DNA of 64,000 nucleotides from Ramlibacter pinisoli (GTDB lineage Bacteria > Pseudomonadota > Gammaproteobacteria > Burkholderiales > Burkholderiaceae_C): positions 127,385 to 191,384 of the forward strand of contig NZ_WSEL01000006.1 in the NCBI RefSeq assembly GCF_009758015.1. The letters run 5' to 3'. Position numbers and translations under genes: made by a program. The notes beneath the pieces were generated by a model that saw only the letters and a list, made by a program, of their open reading frames with translations, had not been told where the DNA came from and did not search any database. Below are positions 51,659-60,956 of the stretch, piece after piece; position 1 is the stretch's first letter, and the number at the start of each line of letters is the position of its first letter.

Positions 51659-52875
51659 GGGGCGTGCGGCCGATTATCACGTCTGGCCGCGAGGAACCAG
51701 GCGTAAGCGGCGCAGTTGCAGGCCAGGAAGACCGCCATGGCGGCCCGGAAGGCCTCGGCCACCGGCAGCCCCAGCGCCCCGAACGCATCCACCAGCAGGC
51801 CGATGCCCCATTGCACGACGAACACCCCGGCGAAGATGACGAGGTTGTACGCCGACAGCGCGCGCCCCGCCAGCGCCGACGGGAAGGCCATGCCGACCGC
51901 TGGCTGCGCCAGCGACACGAACGAGGAGGCCATGCAGAAGGCCGCCCAGGCCAGCGCCCCGGCGCCGCCGCCGGCCAGCACGATGGCGGCCAGCACCAGC
52001 AGGCTCAGGGGCACGCCCCAGGCGATGAGCCGGTCGGTGCCCAGGCCGCGCCGGGCCAGGACCGGATTGAGCAGGCCCCAGACCCAGAAGGTGGCCAGCA
52101 TCGCCAGGTTGATGCCGAACAGGCCCTGGGCCGCCTGCAGCGCATCCACGCCGGTCACTCGCACCAGCCAGGGACCGGCCCAGAGCGACTGGATGGCGAT
52201 GAAGCCGCCGTAGTTGAAGAAGCCCAGCGGCGCCAGCCGGCGGAAATAGGGGTGGCGCCAGACCTGCGCATAGCTCGGTGGGGTGCCGTCCGGCGAGTGG
52301 CCGACATCCCAGCCGGGCACCCGCCACACCAGCACCAGCGAGGCGATGGCCAGTCCCGCCGCCAGCAGCACGAACACCACGCGCCAGCCGATGACCGGGA
52401 TCAGCCACTGCACCGGCAAGGTCGAGGCCACCATGCCGAGCGAGCCGGTCATCAGCATCCAGGAGTTCGCCCGCAACTGGGCCGGCGGCTCCAGCCAGCG
52501 GCGAAAGCCCGTGAGCGGGGCCATCAGGCAGGCGCTCACGCCCACGCCGCACAGCACGCGCGCCGCCAGCAGGCTCCAGAAGCTGCCGGCCAGGGCGAAG
52601 GCCAGGCAACCGGCGACGGCGATCAGCACGAAGCTCAGGATGACGTTGCGCGGTCCGTACCGGTCGAGCCAGGTCCCCAGCGGCAGCTGGGTGGCGGCGA
52701 AGCCGAAGAAGAAGCCGCCGGCCAGCAGGCCGAGGTCGCGGGCGCTGAGGGCGAACTCCTGCGTCAGCGTGGGCGCCAGCGTGGCCGTGACCGCGCGCAG
52801 GACGGCCGAGAAGAAGTAGGCGAAGGCGAAGGCGAGGAAGACGATGACCGCGGTGCGGCGGGGCAGCGCTTTCAT
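51655..52875 (-). CDS. MFS transporter
   Basis: 406 residues, twelve predicted membrane helices. The motif-A-like loop GTWLDRYGPRNV between helices 2 and 3 supports major facilitator family membership, with a second half beginning near FNYGGFIAIQSLW. Substrate unknown. Overlaps both the lipoprotein gene upstream and the EIIA gene downstream by 4 nt, so it is translationally tied to the PTS proteins. Confidence 0.9.
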   Translation of the reverse strand: MKALPRRTAVIVFLAFAFAYFFSAVLRAVTATLAPTLTQEFALSARDLGLLAGGFFFGFAATQLPLGTWLDRYGPRNVILSFVLIAVAGCLAFALAGSFWSLLAARVLCGVGVSACLMAPLTGFRRWLEPPAQLRANSWMLMTGSLGMVASTLPVQWLIPVIGWRVVFVLLAAGLAIASLVLVWRVPGWDVGHSPDGTPPSYAQVWRHPYFRRLAPLGFFNYGGFIAIQSLWAGPWLVRVTGVDALQAAQGLFGINLAMLATFWVWGLLNPVLARRGLGTDRLIAWGVPLSLLVLAAIVLAGGGAGALAWAAFCMASSFVSLAQPAVGMAFPSALAGRALSAYNLVIFAGVFVVQWGIGLLVDAFGALGLPVAEAFRAAMAVFLACNCAAYAWFLAARRDNRPHAP

Positions 52876-53390
52876 TCGAACGCCAGCCCGTCGAAGAACG
52901 GCTGGACCCACTGCGGCTTCAGCTCGTCGGCATAGACGACCGCCTGCACCACGCGGCTGCCGCGCACGAAATAGGCCGCCTCGCCCTGCACCGCGCTGCC
53001 GTCGGCCCGCTGGCCGGTGGCCACCACCCGCAGCGACGCCGGCAAGGGGACCGCCCCCGGCGGCACGAAGGCACTCGCGCGCGGCACGCCGGCCTTCATG
53101 TTGGCCAGGGTGGCGCGGTTCCACTGCGCCAGCGCCTCGCCGGCCAGCGCGGGATCGCCGAGGTCGGCATGCAGGATGGCGAAGGTGGCGCCGCCGGCGT
53201 CGCAGCCCAGCCCGGCCATCTCGACCGCGCGGCCGGCCAGCGGCACGCGCCGCGCGCCCTGCTCGGGCTTGCACGGCAACGTGGCCCGGAGGCCGGCGGG
53301 TTCGATGCGCACGTCGCGCCAGTTGAAGGTGGGACTGCAGGCGGCCAGCGCCATGCTGCACAGCACGGCGGCCGCGGGGAGGCGGGGCAT
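52872..53390 (-). CDS. Lipoprotein, hypothetical
   Basis: 172 residues. Lipobox LAAC gives a lipidated Cys at about 18, followed by PTFNWRDVR. The mature part has Cys residues in ATLPCKPEQ and GLGCDAGG that could form a disulfide, and strands such as RGSRVVQAVVYADEL. No function assigned. First gene of the MFS-EIIA-HPr-EI unit by a 4-nt overlap. Confidence 0.75.
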   Translation of the reverse strand: MPRLPAAAVLCSMALAACSPTFNWRDVRIEPAGLRATLPCKPEQGARRVPLAGRAVEMAGLGCDAGGATFAILHADLGDPALAGEALAQWNRATLANMKAGVPRASAFVPPGAVPLPASLRVVATGQRADGSAVQGEAAYFVRGSRVVQAVVYADELKPQWVQPFFDGLAFE

Positions 53391-53420
53391 CGGGCGATGA
53401 TACGCACCACAATGACGCCC

Positions 53421-54656
53421 ATGACCTCGCTCGACGGCATCCGCATCCTCGACCTGTCCCGCGTGCTCGCCGGGCCCTGGTGCACCCAGACCCTGGCCGA
53501 CCTCGGCGCCGACGTCATCAAGATCGAGCGGCCTGGCAGCGGCGACGACACGCGCAGCTGGGGCCCGCCGTTCCTGCAGGGCGCCGACGGCAGCGACACC
53601 CACGAGGCGGCCTACTACCTGGGGGCCAACCGCAACAAGCGCTCGGTCACCTGCGACATCGCGCAGCCGGCCGGGCAGGCGCTGGTGCGCGCGCTGGCCG
53701 CGCACTGCGACGTGTTCGTGGAGAACTTCAAGGTCGGCGACATGGCCCGCTACGGGCTGGACTACGCCGCGATCCGGGCGGTCAACCCGCGCATCGTCTA
53801 TTGCAGCGTCACCGGGTTCGGCCAGACCGGCCCCTACCGCGAGCGCGCCGGCTACGACTACGCGGTGCAGGGCATGGGCGGGCTGATGAGCATCACCGGC
53901 GAACGCGACGCCCTCGGCGGCGGCCCGCAGAAGGTGGGCGTCGCGGTGGCGGACCTGTTCACCGGCCTGTATGCGGCGGTGGCCATCACCGCCGCCCTGC
54001 GTCACGCCGAGCGCACCGGCGAGGGCCAGGCGATCGACATGGCGCTGCTGGACACCCAGGTCGCGATGCTGGCCAACCTGGGCGCCAACTACCTGGTGAG
54101 CGGCCAGGTGCCGGGGCGGGCCGGCAATGCGCACCAGAACATCGTGCCCTACCAGGTGTTCGAGGTGGCGCCCGGGGCGGACGGCGGCAAGGACCACGTG
54201 ATCCTCGCGGTCGGCAACGACGGCCAGTTCGCCAAGTTCTGCGAGGTCGCCGGCCGGCCCGATCTGGCGGCCGACGCGCGCTTCGCCCGCAACCAGGACC
54301 GGGTGCGCAACCGCGCCGTGCTGGTGCCGATCCTCGAGGCCGTGCTGAAGCAGCGGCCCAAGGCGCAGTGGCTGGCGGCGCTGGAGTCGGCCAAAGTGCC
54401 GTGCGGCGCCATCAACAACCTGGCCGAGGTGTTCGCCGACCCGCAGGTGCAAGAGCGCGCGATGGTGCAGACCTGGGACCATCCGCTGGCGCCGGGCCTG
54501 CGCCTGGTGGCCAGCCCGCTCAAGCTCAGTGCGACGCCGGTGCGCGCCGAGCGTCCGCCGCCGCTGCTGGGCGAGCACACGCAGGAGGTGCTGGCCGGCG
54601 TGCTCGGCTGGGATTCGCAGACGATCGCCGCGTTGCGGCAGCAAGGAGTGGTGTGA
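53421..54656 (+). CDS. Type III (CaiB/BaiF) CoA-transferase
   Basis: 411 residues. Family marks: ILDLSRVLAGPWCTQTLADLGADVIKIE at the N-terminus (split motif LAGPW and DLGADVIKIE), NKRSVTCD and the catalytic Asp in MALLDTQVAM. Moves CoA between carboxylic acids; substrate unknown. An ATG three codons upstream is also possible. Overlaps the next gene by one base, suggesting a shared catabolic pathway. Confidence 0.92.
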   Translation: MTSLDGIRILDLSRVLAGPWCTQTLADLGADVIKIERPGSGDDTRSWGPPFLQGADGSDTHEAAYYLGANRNKRSVTCDIAQPAGQALVRALAAHCDVFVENFKVGDMARYGLDYAAIRAVNPRIVYCSVTGFGQTGPYRERAGYDYAVQGMGGLMSITGERDALGGGPQKVGVAVADLFTGLYAAVAITAALRHAERTGEGQAIDMALLDTQVAMLANLGANYLVSGQVPGRAGNAHQNIVPYQVFEVAPGADGGKDHVILAVGNDGQFAKFCEVAGRPDLAADARFARNQDRVRNRAVLVPILEAVLKQRPKAQWLAALESAKVPCGAINNLAEVFADPQVQERAMVQTWDHPLAPGLRLVASPLKLSATPVRAERPPPLLGEHTQEVLAGVLGWDSQTIAALRQQGVV

Positions 54657-55390
54657 TGGCGCAATTCGTCCTGGTGCACGGGGCCTGGCATGGCGGCTGG
54701 TGCTGGCGCAAGGTGGTGCAGGCACTGGCCGGCGAAGGCCACCGCGTGCATGCCGTCACGCTCACCGGGGTGGGCGAGCGGGCCCACCTGCTGACGTCCG
54801 CGATCACGCTGGAGACGCACATCGCCGACGTCGCCGCCACCATCGAGGCCGAGGAGCTGGACCAGGTGGTGCTGGCGGTCCACTCCTATGCGGGCATGCT
54901 GGGCACCGCCATCGCCGACCGCCTGGGTGGACGGCTGCGCCATCTGGTGTACGTCGACGCCGTGGTGCCGCGCCCGGGCGAGAGCTGGAGCAGCACCCAT
55001 GCGAGCGCCGTGCGCGAGGCCCGGCTGGCCGGCGCAGCGGCCTCGGCCGACTACAGCCTGGCCGCGCCGGACCCGAACAACTACGGCCTGCAGGGCGACG
55101 ACTACGAATGGGTCCGGCGCCGGCTCACGGCCCATCCCGGCCACACCTACACGGCGCCGCTCGCATTCGACCCGGCGCGGGTCGCGGCGGTGCCGCGCAC
55201 CTTCGTCAGCTGCATCCGCCCGCCGCTGCCGACCATCGACGCCATCCGGCCGCGGATGGCCGACCCGGGCTTCTGGGGCGGGGCCTGGCGGGGCGGCGCC
55301 GGCGCCCAGGTGGTCGAGCTGGCGACCGGCCACGACCCCATGGTCACCCTGCCGGCCGAGCTGGCCGGCATCCTGCGCGGCTGCGCTTGA
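54656..55390 (+). CDS. Alpha/beta-fold hydrolase
   Basis: 244 residues. Oxyanion strand FVLVHGAWHGGWCW, nucleophile elbow AVHSYAGM with Ser (a GxSxG variant), and catalytic His in TGHDPMV. Resembles salicylate esterase/hydroxynitrile lyase-like proteins and EstC-type esterases. AAGGAG lies upstream within the CoA-transferase end. Coupled to the CoA-transferase gene, perhaps hydrolysing a related ester. Confidence 0.88.
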   Translation: MAQFVLVHGAWHGGWCWRKVVQALAGEGHRVHAVTLTGVGERAHLLTSAITLETHIADVAATIEAEELDQVVLAVHSYAGMLGTAIADRLGGRLRHLVYVDAVVPRPGESWSSTHASAVREARLAGAAASADYSLAAPDPNNYGLQGDDYEWVRRRLTAHPGHTYTAPLAFDPARVAAVPRTFVSCIRPPLPTIDAIRPRMADPGFWGGAWRGGAGAQVVELATGHDPMVTLPAELAGILRGCA

Positions 55391-55455
55391 TCCGGCGCAA
55401 GGGCTGATAGCCCTGCGGCCCGCAAGCCGGCCGGTCGCCGCGTAAACTCGGGGCC

Positions 55456-55953
55456 ATGAAAAAGGCATGGATCGGCTTCGTCGCGGCAGCCGTGGTGGCG
55501 GGCGCCGCAGCCGTCGCCCTGACCACCGGCAACGCCACGGCGCCGGCGTCGACCTTCGTGCTCCTGGACGGCTCCAAGCGCACCACCGAAGACCTCAAGG
55601 GCCGGGTCACGCTGGTCAACTTCTGGGCCACCAGCTGCGTCACCTGCGTGGGCGAGATGCCCAAGATCGTCGCCACCTACGACAAGTACAAGGGGCGCGG
55701 CTACGACACGCTGGCCGTCGCGATGAGCTACGACCCGCCGAGCTACGTCGTCAACTACACCGAGACGCGCAAGCTGCCGTTCCAGGTCGCGATCGACAAC
55801 ACGGGCAGCGTCGCCAAGGCCTGGGGCGACGTGCAGCTCACGCCCACCACCTTCGTGGTGAACAAGAAGGGCGAGATCGTCAAGCGGTACGTCGGCGAGC
55901 CGAACTTCGCCGAGCTGCACCAGCTGATCGAGAAGCTGCTGGCCGAGACCTGA
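55456..55953 (+). CDS. Thioredoxin-like (TlpA family) disulfide protein
   Basis: 165 residues. An N-terminal signal anchor (about 4-24) puts the thioredoxin domain in the periplasm. Active site Cys61-Val-Thr-Cys64 in NFWATSCVTC and cis-Pro loop TPTTFVVNKKG are present. Likely a reductant for periplasmic or cytochrome c thiols; a single gene followed by a strong terminator. Confidence 0.92.
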   Translation: MKKAWIGFVAAAVVAGAAAVALTTGNATAPASTFVLLDGSKRTTEDLKGRVTLVNFWATSCVTCVGEMPKIVATYDKYKGRGYDTLAVAMSYDPPSYVVNYTETRKLPFQVAIDNTGSVAKAWGDVQLTPTTFVVNKKGEIVKRYVGEPNFAELHQLIEKLLAET

Positions 55954-55970
55954 GCGGCCCGGCACCATGC

Positions 55971-55996
55971 AAAAAGCCCCGCACGCGGGGCTTTTT
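55971..55996. terminator. Bidirectional intrinsic terminator
   Basis: AAAAAGCCCCGC (55971-55982) and GCGGGGCTTTTT (55985-55996) form a 12-bp stem with a 2-nt spacer and a U-tract in each direction. It serves the converging thioredoxin-like and cytochrome c' genes. Confidence 0.92.
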
Positions 55997-56031
55997 TCGT
56001 GATGGCCGCCGGATCAGGCCGGCGGGCTCGC

Positions 56032-56484
56032 TCACTGGCTGCGGAAGTTGTCGTGGCAGGCCTTGCAGGAGGAGGCGGTGCTGCCGAAGGCGGTCTTTAG
56101 CGTGTCGAGGTTGTTGGTCTTGGCCGCCGCCAGCAGCTTGCCGGTCTCCCCGACCAGCTTGTCGCTGTGCTCCTTGAACCGGGCCTGTTCGCTCCAGACT
56201 TCGGACTTGGCCTTGGTGTTGCCCACCTTGTCGGTGCCGGCGGCGAAGCCGGCCCAGGGCAGCTTGGCCATGTCGGCCACGATCTCGGCATTCTCGACCG
56301 CCACCTTGGCGTCGTAGGGCGTGCGGCCGTTGACCATCGCGCCGACGCGGCCGAAGTGCTGCGCCATCACGAACAGGGCGTTCTGGCGGTACTTAACGGC
56401 ATCCTCGGGCTTGGCGAACTGGGCCGACGCCGGCGCGGCGTAGGCCACGGCCAGTGCGACGGTCAAGTGGGCGGCGATTTTCAT
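56032..56484 (-). CDS. Cytochrome c' (c556 family)
   Basis: 150 residues. Signal peptide with cleavage near ASAQF. Four-helix cytochrome c' pattern with the heme motif CKACH (140-144) at the C-terminus, as in the family. Periplasmic; cytochromes c' bind NO and CO and may detoxify NO or carry electrons. GGAGAA precedes the ATG. Divergent from the cytochrome b561 gene, a likely redox partner. Confidence 0.95.
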   Translation of the reverse strand: MKIAAHLTVALAVAYAAPASAQFAKPEDAVKYRQNALFVMAQHFGRVGAMVNGRTPYDAKVAVENAEIVADMAKLPWAGFAAGTDKVGNTKAKSEVWSEQARFKEHSDKLVGETGKLLAAAKTNNLDTLKTAFGSTASSCKACHDNFRSQ

Positions 56485-56634
56485 GCGTTCTCCTGTCGTG
56501 GAAAGTTGTTGTGCTGGCTTGAAGACCACGGTTTGTATCAAAAGTTCGTGACCTCCCGCCCGGGGCAGGGTAACTCCTGAGCCAGCGGCCCGGCGGCGAA
56601 TCCAAGCACAATCCGCACCCAAGGAGGACAAGCC

Positions 56635-57294
56635 ATGCCGACCACCGTCCGGGTCTGGGACCTGCCCACCCGCTGCTTCCACTGGGCACTCGCCGCCTGC
56701 GTGCTGGGCTCGCTCGCGACCGCCTGGGCGCCCGGCTCCTGGGTCGAGTGGCACGCACGCCTGGGCTACGTGGCGCTGACGCTGCTGGTGTTCCGCCTCC
56801 TGTGGGGGCTGTTCGGCGGCCGCTGGTCGCGCTTCACCTCGTTCCTGTATTCGCCGCGCAGCGTGCTGGCCTACCTGCGCGGCACCCCGCACCCGGACCA
56901 CCTCGTGGGCCACAACCCGCTGGGCGCCGGCTCGGTGCTGGCCATGCTGGTGGTGTTGCTGGTGCAGGTCGGCACCGGGCTGGTGAGCGACGACGAGATC
57001 GCCTTCCAGGGACCGTTGAACCGCTTCGTGTCCAGCAGCAAGGGCCTGGCCGCGACGGCGTACCACAAGGACATCGGCCAGTGGCTGGTGCTGGCGCTGG
57101 TGCTGCTGCACGTGGGCGCCATCGCCTTCTACCGCCTGAAGAAGGGCGAGAACCTGGTGCGCCCGATGCTGGTCGGCGACAAGGTGGTGCCGGGGGCCGT
57201 GGCGTCGTCGCGCGACGACGCCGCGATGCGGCTGCTCGCGCTCGTGGTGTTCGCCGCCTGCGCCGGCGGCGTGGCCTGGCTGGTGACGCGCTGA
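56635..57294 (+). CDS. Cytochrome b561 family membrane protein
   Basis: 219 residues with four membrane helices. His16 (PTRCFHWALA), His in VEWHARLGY and HVGAIAFYRLKK are candidate heme ligands, as in Ni,Fe-hydrogenase/cytochrome b561 domains. It would move electrons from quinone to a periplasmic acceptor such as the neighbouring cytochrome c'. AAGGAGGA lies 7 nt before the ATG. Confidence 0.92.
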   Translation: MPTTVRVWDLPTRCFHWALAACVLGSLATAWAPGSWVEWHARLGYVALTLLVFRLLWGLFGGRWSRFTSFLYSPRSVLAYLRGTPHPDHLVGHNPLGAGSVLAMLVVLLVQVGTGLVSDDEIAFQGPLNRFVSSSKGLAATAYHKDIGQWLVLALVLLHVGAIAFYRLKKGENLVRPMLVGDKVVPGAVASSRDDAAMRLLALVVFAACAGGVAWLVTR

Positions 57295-57393
57295 CGAACG
57301 GCACGTCCTGATGAGGTTGCCGGCTGGCCCGGCTTGGCTAAACTGACCAGCCCTCCACTTCCCCGCATTGCCTTGCCTACGGCCGAGTTACCG

Positions 57394-57870
57394 GTGATCG
57401 ACCTGGTCACCCCCCGCAGTTCCGACGAACTGCAAGCCACACGGGCCATCTTCCTGGAGTACGCCGCAGCGCTGGGCGTCGACCTGTGCTTCCAGGGCTT
57501 CGACGAGGAATTGGCCACCCTTCCGGGCGAGTACGCCGCACCGCGCGGTGCGCTGCTGCTGGCACTGGTGGACGGCGGCGTCGCCGGCTGCTGTGCCCTG
57601 CGGCCGCTCGATTCCAGCGACTACCCCATTGCGGCCGAAATGAAGCGCCTGTACGTGCGCAAGGCGTTTCGTGGCTTCGGCCTGGGCCGCCAGCTGGTCG
57701 AGGCGACCCTGGACGCTGCCCGGGCCGCCGGCTACGCCAGCGTGCTGCTGGACACGCTGGACGACATGGAAGCCGCGCGCGCCCTGTACGAGGACCTGGG
57801 CTTCGAGCCCATCGAGCCCTACTACCACAACCCCATCCCGGGGGCGCACTACCTCAAGGTCGACCTCTGA
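57394..57870 (+). CDS. GNAT-family N-acetyltransferase
   Basis: About 158 residues. Acetyl-CoA motif A, FRGFGLGRQL (RxxGxG), follows EMKRLYVRKAF, and ALYEDLGFEPIEPYYHNP is the usual C-terminal motif B. Substrate unknown. The start is uncertain: the GTG at 57394 gives normal family length, while a TTG at 57334 would add 20 residues without a Shine-Dalgarno. Confidence 0.85.
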   Translation: MIDLVTPRSSDELQATRAIFLEYAAALGVDLCFQGFDEELATLPGEYAAPRGALLLALVDGGVAGCCALRPLDSSDYPIAAEMKRLYVRKAFRGFGLGRQLVEATLDAARAAGYASVLLDTLDDMEAARALYEDLGFEPIEPYYHNPIPGAHYLKVDL

Positions 57871-57889
57871 GGCGGGCGCCGCCGGGCGC

Positions 57890-58396
57890 TCAGGCCTTGG
57901 CTTGCGCCAGCAGGGTGTCGGCGTCGCTGACCTCGAACTTGCCGGGGGCCTCGACGTTGAGGGTCGCCACCTTGCCGTCCTTGACCAGCATCGAGTAGCG
58001 CGTGCTGCGCAGGCCCATGCCGCGGGCGTTGAGGTCCAGCGTCAGGCCGGTGGCCTTGGCGAAGTCGGCGCTGCCGTCGGCCAGCATGCGGACTTTGCCG
58101 CCGGACTTCTGGTCGCGCGCCCAGGCGCCCATCACGAAGGCGTCGTTGACGCTCACGCACCAGATCTCGTCGACGCCGGCCTTCTTCAGGTCGTCGAACT
58201 TCTGCACGAAGCCCGGCACGTGCTTGGCCGAGCAGGTGGGCGTGAAGGCGCCGGGCAGGCCGAACACCGCGATGGTCTTGCCGGCCGCGACGTCCTTCAC
58301 CTTGACCGGGTTCGGCCCGATGCTGCAGCCGTTGCCTTCGACTTCCGAATACTCCTGCAGGGTCACATCCGGCAGTGCATCACCAACCTTGATCAT
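57890..58396 (-). CDS. Peroxiredoxin (Prx5/hybrid AhpC-TSA type)
   Basis: 168 residues. Peroxidatic Cys55 in PGAFTPTCSAKHVPGF, typical of the Prx5 group. Reduces peroxides with thiol donors. GAGGAGA precedes the ATG. It lies 78 bp beyond rpsQ on the same strand and the intervening terminator leaves little room for a separate promoter. Confidence 0.95.
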   Translation of the reverse strand: MIKVGDALPDVTLQEYSEVEGNGCSIGPNPVKVKDVAAGKTIAVFGLPGAFTPTCSAKHVPGFVQKFDDLKKAGVDEIWCVSVNDAFVMGAWARDQKSGGKVRMLADGSADFAKATGLTLDLNARGMGLRSTRYSMLVKDGKVATLNVEAPGKFEVSDADTLLAQAKA

Positions 58397-58426
58397 GGCG
58401 TCATCTCCTCGTGGGTGGAAAAACGA

Positions 58427-58451
58427 AAACGGCCCACATTGTGGGCCGTTT
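58427..58451 (-). terminator. Intrinsic terminator after rpsQ
   Basis: AAACGGCCCAC (58427-58437) and GTGGGCCGTTT (58441-58451), 11-bp perfect stem with a 3-nt loop. On the minus strand it is followed by TCGTTTTTCC. It lies 23 nt beyond the rpsQ stop and closes the ribosomal operon. Confidence 0.88.
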
Positions 58452-58474
58452 CCAGGGGCTGCGCAGGCGTCGGC

Positions 58475-58744
58475 TTAAACCGCGACGGCCTTCTCGACCA
58501 GGCGGGTCGCGACCCAGTTCTTGGTCTTGGAGATGGGGCGGCTCTCGGTGATCTCGATGAGATCGCCGACGTGGTACTCGCCCTTCTCGTCGTGCGCGTG
58601 GTACTTGCTCGACTTGGCAACGATCTTGCCGTAGAGCTCGTGCTTGACGCGGCGCTCGACCAGGACCGTGACGGTCTTGGCGCGCTTGTCGCTCACCACC
58701 TTGCCAACGAGGGTGCGCTTGAGGGAGGTCTTGGCTTCCGTCAT
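58475..58744 (-). CDS. rpsQ: 30S ribosomal protein S17
   Basis: 89 residues, OB-fold rRNA-binding protein of the small subunit. Family segments [20 protein letters not shown] and [16 protein letters not shown] are clear. Last gene of the S10 operon here, 10 nt after rpmC. Confidence 0.98.
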   Translation of the reverse strand: MTEAKTSLKRTLVGKVVSDKRAKTVTVLVERRVKHELYGKIVAKSSKYHAHDEKGEYHVGDLIEITESRPISKTKNWVATRLVEKAVAV

Positions 58745-58754
58745 GGGCTAGTCC

Positions 58755-58961
58755 TTACTTGGTGGCGGATTGCGCGCGCTTCTGGGCCAGGATGGTCTTG
58801 GCGCGCGCGATGTCGCGGCGCGTGACGCGCAGCGAACCGGTGTTGGTCAATTGTTGCGTGGCCTTCTGCATGCGCAGCCCGAAGTGGGCGCGCTGCAGGT
58901 CCTTGACCTCGTTCTCGAGGCCGGCAACATCCTTCTGGCGCAGGTCGGCAGCTTTGGTCAT
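58755..58961 (-). CDS. rpmC: 50S ribosomal protein L29
   Basis: 68 residues, two-helix protein near the exit tunnel. The pattern [24 protein letters not shown] and the [11 protein letters not shown] segment mark the family. 9 nt after rplP. Confidence 0.97.
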   Translation of the reverse strand: MTKAADLRQKDVAGLENEVKDLQRAHFGLRMQKATQQLTNTGSLRVTRRDIARAKTILAQKRAQSATK

Positions 58962-58970
58962 GTCTTCTCC

Positions 58971-59387
58971 TTAAGCGCCGATCATGCGGGTGACGAAGGT
59001 GGTGCGCAGGGGCAGCTTGGCCGCGGCCAGCTTGAACGCCTCGCGCGCCAGCTCCTCGGGCACGCCCACGATCTCGTACAGCACCTTGCCCGGCTGGATC
59101 TCGGCGACGTAGTACTCGGGGTTGCCCTTGCCGTTGCCCATGCGGACCTCGGCAGGCTTCTGGCTGATCGGCTTGTCCGGGAACACGCGGATCCAGATGC
59201 GGCCGCCACGCTTGACGTGGCGCGAGATGGCGCGACGCGCGGCTTCGATCTGGCGCGCCGTGAGGCGGCCGCGATCGGTGGACTTCAGGCCGAAGTCACC
59301 GAACGCCACCGAGTTGCCCCGGGTGGCGATGCCGGTGTTGCGGCCCTTCTGCTCTTTGCGGTATTTGCGGCGAGCGGGTTGCAGCAT
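58971..59387 (-). CDS. rplP: 50S ribosomal protein L16
   Basis: 138 residues, near the A-site tRNA elbow. Family marks are the basic N-terminus ([14 protein letters not shown]) and [20 protein letters not shown]. 2 nt after rpsC. Confidence 0.98.
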   Translation of the reverse strand: MLQPARRKYRKEQKGRNTGIATRGNSVAFGDFGLKSTDRGRLTARQIEAARRAISRHVKRGGRIWIRVFPDKPISQKPAEVRMGNGKGNPEYYVAEIQPGKVLYEIVGVPEELAREAFKLAAAKLPLRTTFVTRMIGA

Positions 59388-59389
59388 GT

Positions 59390-60313
<924 letters not shown>

Positions 60314-60326
60314 ATTCTTCCTGGCC

Positions 60327-60656
60327 TCAGTTACCGACGGTCACGTACACATGGCACGTGGGCTTGCTGATGCGGTTGCCGCGGCCCTTGGCGCGAGCGG
60401 TGAAACGCTTGAGCGTCGCGCCCTGCTCCACGTAGATGGTCTTGACCTTGAGCTCGTCGATGTCGGCGCCGTCGTTGTGCTCGGCGTTCGCGATCGCGGA
60501 CTCGAGCACCTTCTTGACGATGACGGCGGCCTTCTTCTGGGTGAATTCCAGGATGTTCAGCGCCTGGTCCACCTTCTTGCCGCGGATCAGGTCGGCCACC
60601 AGCCGGCCCTTGTCGACGGACAGGCGGACGCCACGGAGGACTGCACGGGTTTCCAT
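60327..60656 (-). CDS. rplV: 50S ribosomal protein L22
   Basis: 109 residues, lines the exit tunnel and meets macrolides. Marks: [20 protein letters not shown] and the C-terminal hairpin [12 protein letters not shown]. 9 nt after rpsS and 13 nt before rpsC. Confidence 0.98.
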   Translation of the reverse strand: METRAVLRGVRLSVDKGRLVADLIRGKKVDQALNILEFTQKKAAVIVKKVLESAIANAEHNDGADIDELKVKTIYVEQGATLKRFTARAKGRGNRISKPTCHVYVTVGN

Positions 60657-60665
60657 GTCTGCTCC

Positions 60666-60944
60666 TTATTTCTTCTGGACTTTCTTGTCCGCGGGGTGAC
60701 CCTTGAAGGTGCGCGTCAGGGCGAATTCGCCCAGCTTGTGGCCCACCATCTGGTCGGTGATGTAGACCGGCACGTGCTGCTTGCCGTTGTGCACGGCGAT
60801 GGTCAGCCCGATGAAGTCGGGCAGGATCATCGAGCGGCGCGACCAAGTACGGATCGGCTTCTTGTCCTTGGCGGAGACGGCCTTGTCGACCTTCGCCACC
60901 AGGTGGTGGTCCACGAACGGACCCTTCTTGAGAGAACGCGTCAT
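60666..60944 (-). CDS. rpsS: 30S ribosomal protein S19
   Basis: 92 residues, small-subunit head protein. Marks: [26 protein letters not shown] and the RTFKGH segment. 12 nt after rplB. Confidence 0.98.
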   Translation of the reverse strand: MTRSLKKGPFVDHHLVAKVDKAVSAKDKKPIRTWSRRSMILPDFIGLTIAVHNGKQHVPVYITDQMVGHKLGEFALTRTFKGHPADKKVQKK

Positions 60945-60956
60945 CTGTGCGACCCC

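Noticed and set aside
56520..56550. FNR/DNR-type box (TTGAT-N4-ATCAA) between the two cytochrome genes
   Set aside because: Only one half-site (TATCAA on plus) is present; the other arm does not match.
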